Below, piece after piece: positions 16,939 to 24,396 of a stretch of 39,814 nt of DNA (positions within the stretch are counted from its first letter, which is position 1; each line of letters begins with the position of its first letter). The notes beneath the pieces were generated by a model that was not told the origin of the DNA, ran no database searches, and saw only the letters and a program-made list of their open reading frames with translations. Origin of the DNA: an uncultured Clostridium sp. (GTDB lineage: Bacteria > Bacillota > Clostridia > TANB77 > CAG-508); assembly GCA_930980855.1 (NCBI GenBank), contig CAKNIZ010000018.1, positions 1-39,814 of the forward strand. Direction: 5' to 3'. Both the position numbers and the translations under genes were made by a program.

Positions 16939-18141
16939 TTAACTCCTTTCAATAAGAACTGGTATATCTGCTGCATTTGAGTCTATACGTGGAAGCTTAC
17001 TTATTCTTGCATAATATCCTGCATGTATTCCTTCAGCACTGTATGAACCTATACATACATGAAATTCTTCACTATTTTCACTTATTACTGGCTTGCTATT
17101 AAATTTTTTTTGCGCTACATATTTTTCTGGGCATTTTTTTACATCTTTGATTATTTCTTCATATTCATTTTCTATGCATGCCTCTTTTATAGATATTTTT
17201 TCTCCCACTCTACCACATGCTGGTTTAAAGATATACCCTTCTCTACCTTTTACCTCTTTAACTTCTATTGTCTCTGGAAGTAATTTTCTCCAAGTTTCTA
17301 AATTTACTCCTTGTTTTTCAAGAGCGTCCCATATTAACGGAAATCTTTTTGTTTGTGCAAATATTGCTATTGGATGGTTACAAGATGGTGTTATAGTATT
17401 AAAATATCCTTGCCAATGTTTTGGTTTTATTTCTATTAGCCACTCTATTGGAGTAAATCTAAATATTCCGTTAATTTTTCCTTCATTTCCATCAAGAATG
17501 CTAATAGCTTCATTATTCCTAAATATTAAATGGTCTGCTGCACCATATATAACATCAAATCCTAAAGTTTCTAATTTATCTCCTAAAAACTGCATAACTT
17601 GTCTATCATCACTATATGAGGTACAGTGTACTAGCATGATTCTGCCTTTTGCTGGAACTTTCTTTATAATTGCTTTTGTTAAAATATCGCCAAAGTTTTT
17701 GTAGTAATATTTATTTTTCTTCAATGCATCAATTGCAATTTGTGGCATTATTGAAGCTTCCGCAAAACCTCCAGGTACATCACTATTTACCTCACTCACT
17801 GTCCACTTTTGTTCATATGTTGGATGAAAATCATATCTCATAAGTCTAATATGCGTATTTGGATTATAATTTTTCATTAATTTTATTTCTTGTTTGATTT
17901 TTCTTGGTAACTTTAGCATTTTAGCCAAATTCAAGTTATTATTTATTACTTCTTCTGATTTTCTAGTTTCTTCATCTAATTTTTCTGTTAATTCTTTTAG
18001 TTCTTCATCCTCTTCTTTTGAAATTACTAATGCATATTTAGCTATAGTATTATTATCTAAAAATTGAGGATCCCACTTATAAGCATCAAACATAAGATTT
18101 AATCTATATTCATTGTAATTAGGTATTGGTATTAACTTCAT
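16939..18141 (-). CDS. glutathionylspermidine-synthase-like ATP-grasp ligase
   Basis: A protein of 400 residues similar to the synthetase domain of glutathionylspermidine synthase (GSP_synth, ATP-grasp). Supporting stretches are LMRYDFHPTYEQKWTVSEVN and SDVPGGFAEAS near residues 100-130, an ATP-grasp-like YIFKPACGRVGEKISI, and a late acidic/basic region (YVAQKKFNSKPV; EEFHVCIGSYS). The amidase domain of the bifunctional E. coli enzyme is absent. The family joins the carboxyl of a peptide to a polyamine amine using ATP. Clostridia usually lack glutathione, so the acyl partner here may be something else. The gene is first in the operon with the unknown protein and homospermidine synthase. The start has GTGAGG upstream. 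Confidence 0.85.
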   Translation of the reverse strand: MKLIPIPNYNEYRLNLMFDAYKWDPQFLDNNTIAKYALVISKEEDEELKELTEKLDEETRKSEEVINNNLNLAKMLKLPRKIKQEIKLMKNYNPNTHIRLMRYDFHPTYEQKWTVSEVNSDVPGGFAEASIMPQIAIDALKKNKYYYKNFGDILTKAIIKKVPAKGRIMLVHCTSYSDDRQVMQFLGDKLETLGFDVIYGAADHLIFRNNEAISILDGNEGKINGIFRFTPIEWLIEIKPKHWQGYFNTITPSCNHPIAIFAQTKRFPLIWDALEKQGVNLETWRKLLPETIEVKEVKGREGYIFKPACGRVGEKISIKEACIENEYEEIIKDVKKCPEKYVAQKKFNSKPVISENSEEFHVCIGSYSAEGIHAGYYARISKLPRIDSNAADIPVLIERS

Positions 18142-18216
18142 TTCCTCACTCTTTTCATATTGTTTTTATAAGTGTATCACATTGATTTAAAAATAACTAT
18201 ATTATTTTAATATTTA

Positions 18217-19437
18217 TCATCTGTTTATTTTTAGACACTGCCCTGGATATATTAAGTTTGGATTTTGAATTCTGTTTAGCATTACAATACTAGCAATAGG
18301 TACATTAAATCTTCTTGAAATTGAATATAATGTATCCCCTCTTACTACTTTATAACACAAATGCCCCATCTCTGTTCCCATTGCCTCTGTTTTTATAATT
18401 AATCTTTGCCCTGGGTATATCAAATTAACATTTTTTATCTGATTTTCTCTCGCTATTTCATTAACTCTTACATTATATTTCATTGCTATTTCACTTAAAG
18501 TGTCTCCTTTTTTAACTATATATACTATTTCTTCTAAATTGCTATTTTCTTGAGAATTAGACACAGGAACTCTCAATGTTCTTCCTGCGTAAATTAAGTT
18601 TATATTTTGAATATTATTTATTCTTGCTAGTTCATTTACCGTTGTACCATATTCTTTAGCAATTTTTGTTAATGTATCTCCTCTTAAAATAGTTATTGTT
18701 TTGTAACTACTTTCTGGCTTTGGTATTTCTGGTATTATTTCTCCTGGTGTCATATTTTCATTTATAAATATATCTTTTGTAAATTTATCTCTATCTACAT
18801 TTCCATTTATGCCTTTAATATTTCCCATATTTGTATATTGCCATCCAACATAACTATTCCATTTCCCATTATCCCTCGGTTTTGACACTCCATATTCTGC
18901 TACCCATAATGGATATTTTGTTATTTCTCCATTCCAAATTGTTCTTGCTGCATAAGTATTACTATATATAATTACTGGTTTATTTGTTAGTTCTTCTAAT
19001 CTTCTCACAAATTCCAAGCCTATTGCGTTTATTTCTTCTTGAGATAAGTTTCCAAATTCTTCAAAATCCATTGCTAATTTGCAGTCTATTTGTTTTCCTG
19101 AAATTTTTGAAGCAAAAAATTGAGCTTCATTTCTTGCTTCTTCTATTGTTCTAGCTGTCACATAATGATAAAATCCTATTTTTAACCCATTATTTTTTGC
19201 ATTTGTATATTGTTCTTCAAATGTAGGTGAAACATATGTAGTTCCTTGTGTTGCTTTTATATACACAATATCTATTCCATCATTTGCCACTTCTTCAAAA
19301 TTTATTGTTCCTTGCCATTTGCTAACATCTATTCCTTCATATATTTCATTATTTGATGGATTTATGGCAAATGTTTTTGAACTCCATATTATTATAAGTA
19401 CAATTATTAACATTATTATACTAAAAAATTTTTTCAA
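18217..19437 (-). CDS. secreted GH25 lysozyme with three LysM domains
   Basis: A secreted muramidase of 406 residues. A signal peptide (KKFFSIIMLIIVLIIIWSS) is followed by a GH25 domain at about residues 30-235: IYEGIDVSKWQGTINFEEV at the N-terminal strand, acidic catalytic motif LAMDFEEFG, and VGWQYTNMGNIKGI near the end. Three LysM repeats follow (TILRGDTLTKIAKEYGTT; YIVKKGDTLSEIAMKYNV; YKVVRGDTLYSISRRFNV), which bind peptidoglycan. It probably cuts cell-wall glycan during growth or spore formation. The start is a TTG at 19437 because AGGAGG lies just upstream; an in-frame ATG at 19488 would place 17 extra residues before the signal peptide. The gene ends without an evident strong hairpin. 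Confidence 0.92.
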   Translation of the reverse strand: MKKFFSIIMLIIVLIIIWSSKTFAINPSNNEIYEGIDVSKWQGTINFEEVANDGIDIVYIKATQGTTYVSPTFEEQYTNAKNNGLKIGFYHYVTARTIEEARNEAQFFASKISGKQIDCKLAMDFEEFGNLSQEEINAIGLEFVRRLEELTNKPVIIYSNTYAARTIWNGEITKYPLWVAEYGVSKPRDNGKWNSYVGWQYTNMGNIKGINGNVDRDKFTKDIFINENMTPGEIIPEIPKPESSYKTITILRGDTLTKIAKEYGTTVNELARINNIQNINLIYAGRTLRVPVSNSQENSNLEEIVYIVKKGDTLSEIAMKYNVRVNEIARENQIKNVNLIYPGQRLIIKTEAMGTEMGHLCYKVVRGDTLYSISRRFNVPIASIVMLNRIQNPNLIYPGQCLKINR

Positions 19438-19503
19438 AATTTTTCCTCCTAATAAAACATATTTGTATATTCTATTAAAAGTAAACAAATTTTGTGAACT
19501 TAA

Positions 19504-19692
19504 TTGAAAATTAATAATTTAGTTTGCAATTCATTGTTTATTATTATATTAAAGATTGTATATTTAAGATTTTGCAGTTTCGCGCAGTTTGGAGGACTTT
19601 ATGTCTGACAGCAAGAAACAAAAAATCTTAAATATACAATTTTTAGTATTTTATAACTTAAATGAATTGCAAACTAAATTATTAATTTTCAA
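19504..19692. repeat. long palindrome with perfect 31-bp arms
   Basis: The left arm at 19504-19534 and the right arm at 19662-19692 are perfect reverse complements over 31 bp. Between them lies a second palindrome (19555-19640), itself a copy of a repeat found again at 39728-39814. The whole 19493-19773 gap between the lysozyme and the coat genes consists of this structure plus a short AT-rich leader. Possible roles are a terminator, a structured RNA or a non-autonomous mobile repeat. Confidence 0.85.
19555..19640. repeat. repeat family 1, copy 1 (structured palindrome)
   Basis: A perfect 19-bp inverted repeat (ATTGTATATTTAAGATTTT and its complement) encloses a GC-richer core beginning GCAGTTTCGCGC and ending CAGCAAGAAAC. 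The core is nearly identical to that at 39747-39796, differing at three positions. It includes GTTTC/GAAAC and a small GGAC/GTCT hairpin. Confidence 0.85.
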
Positions 19693-19773
19693 TTTTATAA
19701 CAATTTTTGTTTGTATATTTTCTTTTTTTTCGGAAAAAATAAAAATATATCTTTTAATGAAAGGAAGGATAAT

Positions 19774-19962
19774 ATGGCTAATTTAAGTAAAGTTGAATTA
19801 CAAAATTTAAGACATTTTATTGGTTCTTCTGATACTTGCTATGCAAAATTAAATCAATATGCAAGTACAGCTGTTGATCCACAAATTAAACAGCTTTTTA
19901 CTAAAGCTGCTCAAGACAGTTTGAATACAAAACAAACTTTAATGACTTTTTTAGAAAATTAG
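19774..19962 (+). CDS. small CotF-like spore coat protein
   Basis: A helical protein of 62 residues (MANLSKVELQNLRHFIGSSD and a second helix ending LMTFLEN). The pattern and its partner downstream resemble the short ferritin-like proteins often annotated as spore coat proteins in clostridia. The ATG at 19774 is preferred because AAGGAAGGAT lies just upstream; an in-frame start at 19711 would add 21 residues of low complexity. Its stop is followed 8 nt later by the CotF gene, whose AGGAGG overlaps the TAG stop, so the two are co-translated. Confidence 0.75.
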   Translation: MANLSKVELQNLRHFIGSSDTCYAKLNQYASTAVDPQIKQLFTKAAQDSLNTKQTLMTFLEN

Positions 19963-19970
19963 GAGGTTTT

Positions 19971-20213
19971 ATGGACGAGAAAACAATGGTTAATGATGTA
20001 CTTGAAAGTACAAAAGCAGGTCTATCTAGCTACCAGACCGCTATTTCTGAAACTGAAAACATGCAACTCAGACAAACTCTTCAACAATTAAGAGATGGAA
20101 ATGAAAGTTTTCAATATGAATTATTTAAAGTTGCAAAATCTAAAGGTTATTATAAACCAGCAGATTCTGCTGATATGACTGAGGTTCAAAAAATCAAGAA
20201 TGAACTTAAATAA
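19971..20213 (+). CDS. cotF: CotF-family spore coat protein
   Basis: A protein of 80 residues matching the Coat_F family: DEKTMVNDVLESTKAGLSSY, then ISETENMQLRQTLQQLRDG and a conserved SFQYELFKVAKSKGYYKPA ending. The family forms short antiparallel helices and is found in the inner coat of endospores, which supports a spore-forming host. It is the second gene of a pair with 19774-19962 and is closed by a strong terminator whose A-run begins in its stop codon. Confidence 0.88.
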   Translation: MDEKTMVNDVLESTKAGLSSYQTAISETENMQLRQTLQQLRDGNESFQYELFKVAKSKGYYKPADSADMTEVQKIKNELK

Positions 20214-20238
20214 AAAATGCCCTGCTAGGGCATTTTTT
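20212..20238. terminator. bidirectional terminator between cotF and the M23 gene
   Basis: AAAAAATGCCC pairs perfectly with GGGCATTTTTT around TGCTA. It serves the coat genes on the plus strand and the convergent peptidase gene on the minus strand. Confidence 0.9.
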
Positions 20239-21241
20239 AATATATATAATTTTGAGGATCTATTGCTTTTCCATTATATCTTATTTCAAAGTGTAAATGG
20301 TTTCCTGTTGAAATTCCTGTTGACCCTACAGATGCTATTACTTCTCCTTGAGATACAGTTTGTCCTTTTTTTACATATAAAGATGTGCAGTGAGCATAAA
20401 GTATTGTTACTGAACTATTTGATTTTATAGCAACTGTATTTCCATAACCTGAGTATCCATTTCCATTAGCACCATATCCCGAGAAAATAACTGTTCCACT
20501 TGCTGCAGCTTTTATTGCTGTTCCTTTTGGTGCTGCAATATCTAATCCTTTATGATTATCTCTTGATCTTATTCCAAATCTTGAACTTATAACTCCTGAT
20601 ACAGGCTTTATTAAAGATATTCCTAAATCTGTTTTTACACTAGGTCCTGTATATTGTGCTTTTGGTTTAGTTGTTGTTTGAGCTACTACAACTTTCTTTT
20701 CTTTGTATAATTCAGATACAGCTGTTTCTATCGTCTTATATTCTGCTGGTGCTGTTGAATATTTTTCAACTATTCCTAATTTATCTGAATTTGTGCTCTT
20801 TTTCTCTTTTAATTGATTTACTATTGACTCTGCATCAGCAAATTCTTTTACATAAGCCTTTTCTTCATCATCTTCTGTAACAGCATAATATTTATAATAT
20901 GTTGTTCCTGATGATGTTACCTTATCAAAAATTTCTTGGTCATTTGTTTCTATACCATTTTTTAATAAACATACTTCATATTCTGGCATTTCATTTACTT
21001 CAACAAATGCTATATTTTCTCCATTACCAGAATTAATATAATCGTTTATCCTTTTTTGCAACGCTACTTTATCTTGTGTATATCCTATTACTTCACCATT
21101 TAAACTTACGCTATATGTTTGTTTATATGTAACTTTTATAATTCCTAATATTAATATTATTGCTACTACTAATATAATTAATATTTTTACTATGTGTCTT
21201 ATTCCTACTATACACTTCTTTAGCTTACTAATTTTTATCAC
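20237..21241 (-). CDS. membrane-anchored M23 metallopeptidase
   Basis: A protein of 334 residues with one N-terminal membrane anchor (VKILIILVVAIILILGII), an extracytoplasmic region of about 170 residues, and a C-terminal M23 (LytM) endopeptidase domain. The domain shows SRFGIRSRDNHKGLDIAAP with the HxxxD zinc motif, and GNHLHFEIRYNGKAIDP with HxH. It would cut peptide cross-links in peptidoglycan. All visible zinc ligands are present. The annotated GTG start directly abuts GGAGG, which is too close for normal initiation, so a nearby downstream start is possible. A promoter lies at 21267-21295. Confidence 0.88.
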   Translation of the reverse strand: MIKISKLKKCIVGIRHIVKILIILVVAIILILGIIKVTYKQTYSVSLNGEVIGYTQDKVALQKRINDYINSGNGENIAFVEVNEMPEYEVCLLKNGIETNDQEIFDKVTSSGTTYYKYYAVTEDDEEKAYVKEFADAESIVNQLKEKKSTNSDKLGIVEKYSTAPAEYKTIETAVSELYKEKKVVVAQTTTKPKAQYTGPSVKTDLGISLIKPVSGVISSRFGIRSRDNHKGLDIAAPKGTAIKAAASGTVIFSGYGANGNGYSGYGNTVAIKSNSSVTILYAHCTSLYVKKGQTVSQGEVIASVGSTGISTGNHLHFEIRYNGKAIDPQNYIY

Positions 21242-21266
21242 CCTCCACTTTATTTTTCTCAGTAAT

Positions 21267-21295
21267 GGTATATCATAATTTTTTTTAGTTGTCTA
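21267..21295 (-). promoter_or_regulatory. promoter of the M23 peptidase gene
   Basis: TAGACA (5 of 6) and TATACC (4 of 6) lie 17 bp apart on the minus strand, about 26 bp upstream of the start codon. Confidence 0.55.
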
Positions 21296-21361
21296 GTGCA
21301 CCTAATTGGCAAATTTCTTTTTTTCCTCTTATTTTTGCCGTTTTTATTTGTTTTTCTTTTT

Positions 21362-23248
21362 TTATTTTCTTATTACTAATTTATCAAATTTACTATTTAT
21401 GTAATCCTCTAGTTTTTTCATAAAGACATCAGACTTGATTTCTTTTTTTGCAACCATATCCAATCCTTTTTCCCAACTAGCTGTTAATTTTGGATTTAAC
21501 ATATCTGGCATTGACATTTTTACAATGTCATAAATGTATTCTCCCTTTTGTGTTGGAGTTATTATCTGAGTCTTGTTATTTATATCTATGTATTTGATTT
21601 TTTCTAATTTTTTTATTATTTCTGCCCTTGTTGCACTTGTTCCTATTCCTGCTCCTTTTATTTGCTCTCTTAGTTCTTCATCTTCTATTAGTTTTCCTGC
21701 ATTCTCCATTGCCAAAATTATAGAGCCTGAGTTGTATCTTGTTGGTGGTGTTGTTTCAGATTCTTTAATAGAGTAATTATTTACTATTAACTTTTCACCT
21801 TTTTTTACGTCTATGTTTTCCACATTTTGTTCTTCATTTGTGGATTTTTTTAGTACATCTAAGTATCCTGTTTTTGTACATACTTTTGCGCTAGCATAGA
21901 ATTTTTCTCCGCCAACATCTACAGTTACATTTATTTTACTAAACTCAGCACTTGGATAAAATATTGCTAAAAATCTTTTTAGTATGACTTTGTATATTTG
22001 TTGTTCTAAGTCTGTTAATGATTTTAAATTATCGTATCCTGTTCCTGTTGGAATTATTGCATAATGGTCTGTTATTTTACTATCATTTACATATTTTGTC
22101 TTCGTTAAATTTGTAGAATATTTTTCCTCTTTCATCTGATTAATATATTTTTGTATTTCTTCATCTTTATAACCAGTTGCAATTCCATTTAGGTTTTTAT
22201 TTATAACTTTTGCAACAGCTGTTGATAGAACTCTTGCATCTGTTCTAGGATATGTTACTAATTTCTTTTCATATAGATTTTGTATAATTTCAAGTGTTTC
22301 ATCAGGTTTTATTTTAAATCTCTTTGTACATTCATTTTGAATTTCAGCCAAGTTAAATAATAGTGGTGCGTTTTCTTTTTGTTTTGATTTCTTGACTTCT
22401 TCAACTATTGCTTCTTTTCCTTCTAATGATTTTATAAACTCTTCTGCATCTGATTTTTTCTTAAATCCAGTTTCGTTGTATAATTTAGGAGTTTGCCACA
22501 TTTTTGATGTTTCACTTACTTTCCATTCTGCACCTAATTTTGTGAAATCTCCATTTATTTTATAAAAAGGTACTTTTACAAAGTTTCTTATTTCTCTTTC
22601 CCTTTCAACAATCATTCCTAGCACGCAAGTCATTACTCTTCCTACTGAAATTGATGCTTTTTCTTCGTTTATTTCTTTTGCCAGTCTTCTTCCATATATT
22701 ATTGAAAGCATTCTAGAAAAATTTATTCCTATTAGATAGTCTTCTTTTGCCCTAAGATAGGCACTATCTGATAAACTATCATATTCTTTTGAGGATTTTG
22801 CTTCTTCAATTCCTCTTTTTATTTCTTCTTCTGTTTGTGAATCTATCCAAACTCTTTTCATTTTTGCTTTTGGGTTTGGCTTTGCCATCATAAAAACTAA
22901 TCTTTGTATATATTCTCCTTCTCTTCCAGAGTCTCCTGCGTTATATATTGCATCTATATCTTCTCTTTGAAGGAGTGTTTTTATTATATTAAATTGATTT
23001 GCAACGGCTGGTATTATTTCATATTTCCATTCTTTTGGTATAAATGGCAGTGTGTCTAGTCTCCAGAATTTAAGGTTTTCATCATATTTTTCTGGATAGC
23101 TCATGGTTACTAAATGTCCTACACACCAGGTTATAATCCATTTATCTGATTCTAGATATCCGTTTTTTCTATTTGTATTTATTTTTAAAGCTTTTGCAAA
23201 TTCCATTGCCACTGACGGCTTTTCTGTTATTATTAAATTCTTTCCCAT
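21362..23248 (-). CDS. topB: DNA topoisomerase III (type IA)
   Basis: A protein of 628 residues that relaxes and decatenates DNA through a single-strand break. It opens with the TOPRIM domain (KNLIITEKPSVAMEFAKAL; IYNAGDSGREGEYIQRLV). The second acidic position of the DxD motif is Gly (D-S-G), as I recall for other Bacillota TopB proteins. The active-site tyrosine lies in LVTYPRTDARVLS near residue 330, and GIGTSATRAEIIKKL is a further family motif. The protein ends soon after the C-terminal gate without zinc fingers, typical for TopB. Start ATG has GAGGAAATT upstream. It appears to be a single-gene unit. Confidence 0.92.
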   Translation of the reverse strand: MGKNLIITEKPSVAMEFAKALKINTNRKNGYLESDKWIITWCVGHLVTMSYPEKYDENLKFWRLDTLPFIPKEWKYEIIPAVANQFNIIKTLLQREDIDAIYNAGDSGREGEYIQRLVFMMAKPNPKAKMKRVWIDSQTEEEIKRGIEEAKSSKEYDSLSDSAYLRAKEDYLIGINFSRMLSIIYGRRLAKEINEEKASISVGRVMTCVLGMIVEREREIRNFVKVPFYKINGDFTKLGAEWKVSETSKMWQTPKLYNETGFKKKSDAEEFIKSLEGKEAIVEEVKKSKQKENAPLLFNLAEIQNECTKRFKIKPDETLEIIQNLYEKKLVTYPRTDARVLSTAVAKVINKNLNGIATGYKDEEIQKYINQMKEEKYSTNLTKTKYVNDSKITDHYAIIPTGTGYDNLKSLTDLEQQIYKVILKRFLAIFYPSAEFSKINVTVDVGGEKFYASAKVCTKTGYLDVLKKSTNEEQNVENIDVKKGEKLIVNNYSIKESETTPPTRYNSGSIILAMENAGKLIEDEELREQIKGAGIGTSATRAEIIKKLEKIKYIDINNKTQIITPTQKGEYIYDIVKMSMPDMLNPKLTASWEKGLDMVAKKEIKSDVFMKKLEDYINSKFDKLVIRK

Positions 23249-23362
23249 AATTTCCTCTTAATTCTAAGTTATATCATATAAATTGAAGAGTGTCAAAGTA
23301 ATTTTATTGGAATATTTTTGATTTTAATTGCATATAATATATTAAGAATTTATTGTAAACTG

Positions 23363-23391
23363 TTGACAACTACTAAATATCGATGTATAAT
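23363..23391 (+). promoter_or_regulatory. consensus promoter of tRNA-fMet
   Basis: A perfect TTGACA and a perfect TATAAT are separated by 17 bp, 16 bp upstream of the tRNA. This is the strongest promoter match in the window. Confidence 0.9.
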
Positions 23392-23407
23392 AAATATGTT
23401 AACACAT

Positions 23408-23483
23408 CGCGGGATGGAGCAGTTGGCAGCTCGCAGGGCTCATAACCCTGAGGTCGGTGGTTCGAGTCCATCTCCCGCAACCA
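23408..23483 (+). tRNA. initiator tRNA-Met (CAT)
   Basis: A complete 76-nt cloverleaf with encoded CCA. The acceptor stem CGCGGGA/TCCCGCA has the C1-A72 mismatch and the anticodon stem ends in GGG/CCC, both identity marks of the formylated initiator. The anticodon is CAT in CTCATAA, and the T-loop reads GGTTCGAGTCC. Confidence 0.95.
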
Positions 23484-23500
23484 CTTTATAAATTTACTAT

Positions 23501-23513
23501 TAGGGATGTTCCT
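23501..23513 (+). repeat. 13-mer shared with the palindrome at 36304
   Basis: TAGGGATGTTCCT follows the tRNA and is identical to 13 of the 15 arm bases at 36304-36318 and, inverted, at 36449-36463. It can form a small stem with CCTAAT further right. Confidence 0.5.
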
Positions 23514-23543
23514 TTATTATTCCTAATATTATTAATATGTAAG

Positions 23544-23573
23544 ACTTTTACTAGGAATAGTAAAAGTTTTTTA
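23544..23573 (+). terminator. terminator of the tRNA-fMet transcript
   Basis: ACTTTTACT pairs with AGTAAAAGT around AGGAAT and runs into TTTTTT. An outer ATTAATATGTAA/TTACATATTAAT repeat extends the stem. Confidence 0.8.
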
Positions 23574-23621
23574 TTACATATTAATATAACATAAAATATA
23601 ATAATTTTTAAGGAGCAAATA

Positions 23622-24356
23622 TTGAAAAAATTTGATAAATTTATTTACGTTACCATGATGGTATTAGGAATAATGGTAATTGTTTCAATTTTTTATTATA
23701 TTATATATTTTTTTATGAGTTTTATTAACTCTTCAGACTTTGCTAATGTATTAATAGACCTCAATATTTATTCTATTTTTTATAACATACTTAATGCTTT
23801 TTCTAAATTAGCTTTTCCTTTAATTATATTTGCAATTTTACTTGCAATACCATACTTGGTTATATGTATAATTATTGCAATCAATTACATTTTAAAATAT
23901 GTTAAATATAAAGGCAAAAATAAAATAATTAAAACAGCAATATTATTTATAGTTCTCGTATTATTATTAGGTTTTGGGATATATTCTTTTCCCTTAACTA
24001 ACCAATATGAGATAAAAGTCAATTCCTACATAAGTGATGTTTCTAATACATCAGTCAGAAATTTTCTGCAAAATGAATTAAATTCTAATTATTATGTATA
24101 TAAAATTAAATTTATACAAGGTTTTCCTGATGATTACAATGCTTATATTTATTATAAAGATGAATTTGGTACTAAAGTAGAAAGAACCTTTATGTCTGAC
24201 TCTAATTATGATTTTATCGAAAATAATGCTGAGAATCTAACTGATTCATTAATGATTAAATCAATAGTTCTACTATTATTAGGTAATTTATTATACATAT
24301 ATTTCTTAATATATACATTAAAGGAATACAAAAAAATAGCAACTATTTCATCTTAA
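23622..24356 (+). CDS. hypothetical membrane protein
   Basis: A protein of 244 residues with about four membrane helices: near residues 10-32 (VTMMVLGIMVIVSIFYYIIY), 60-88 (PLIIFAILLAIPYLVICII), 105-122 (ILFIVLVLLLGFGIY) and 212-232 (VLLLLGNLLYIYFLIYTL). A loop of about 90 residues with YEIKVNSYISDVSNTSVRNF and a Tyr-rich stretch lies between the third and fourth. No family is recognised. The start is a TTG at 23622 with AAGGAG 7 nt upstream. It stands alone between the tRNA and an ABC exporter on the other strand. Confidence 0.75.
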   Translation: MKKFDKFIYVTMMVLGIMVIVSIFYYIIYFFMSFINSSDFANVLIDLNIYSIFYNILNAFSKLAFPLIIFAILLAIPYLVICIIIAINYILKYVKYKGKNKIIKTAILFIVLVLLLGFGIYSFPLTNQYEIKVNSYISDVSNTSVRNFLQNELNSNYYVYKIKFIQGFPDDYNAYIYYKDEFGTKVERTFMSDSNYDFIENNAENLTDSLMIKSIVLLLLGNLLYIYFLIYTLKEYKKIATISS

Positions 24357-24369
24357 TAATTTATACAAA

Positions 24370-24393
24370 AAGAACCTTATATTTAAGGCTCTT
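24370..24393. terminator. terminator between convergent genes
   Basis: AAGA-A-CCTTA pairs with TAAGG-C-TCTT (one mismatch), followed by ATTTTAT and further T-rich sequence. It separates the membrane protein gene from the ABC permease gene. Confidence 0.65.
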
Positions 24394-24396
24394 ATT

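Noticed and set aside
17093..17704. A 203-residue plus-strand ORF inside the ATP-grasp gene
   Set aside because: It is antisense to a clearly recognised enzyme and reads as low-complexity hydrophobic text.
21362..23248. Possible loss of a TOPRIM acidic residue in TopB (D-S-G in place of D-x-D)
   Set aside because: From memory, other Bacillota TopB proteins also have Gly here, so it is not evidence of inactivity.
23408..23600. tRNA-fMet as an integration site with an attached element
   Set aside because: No integrase or repeated 3' tRNA end lies downstream; only a terminator and a short repeat follow.
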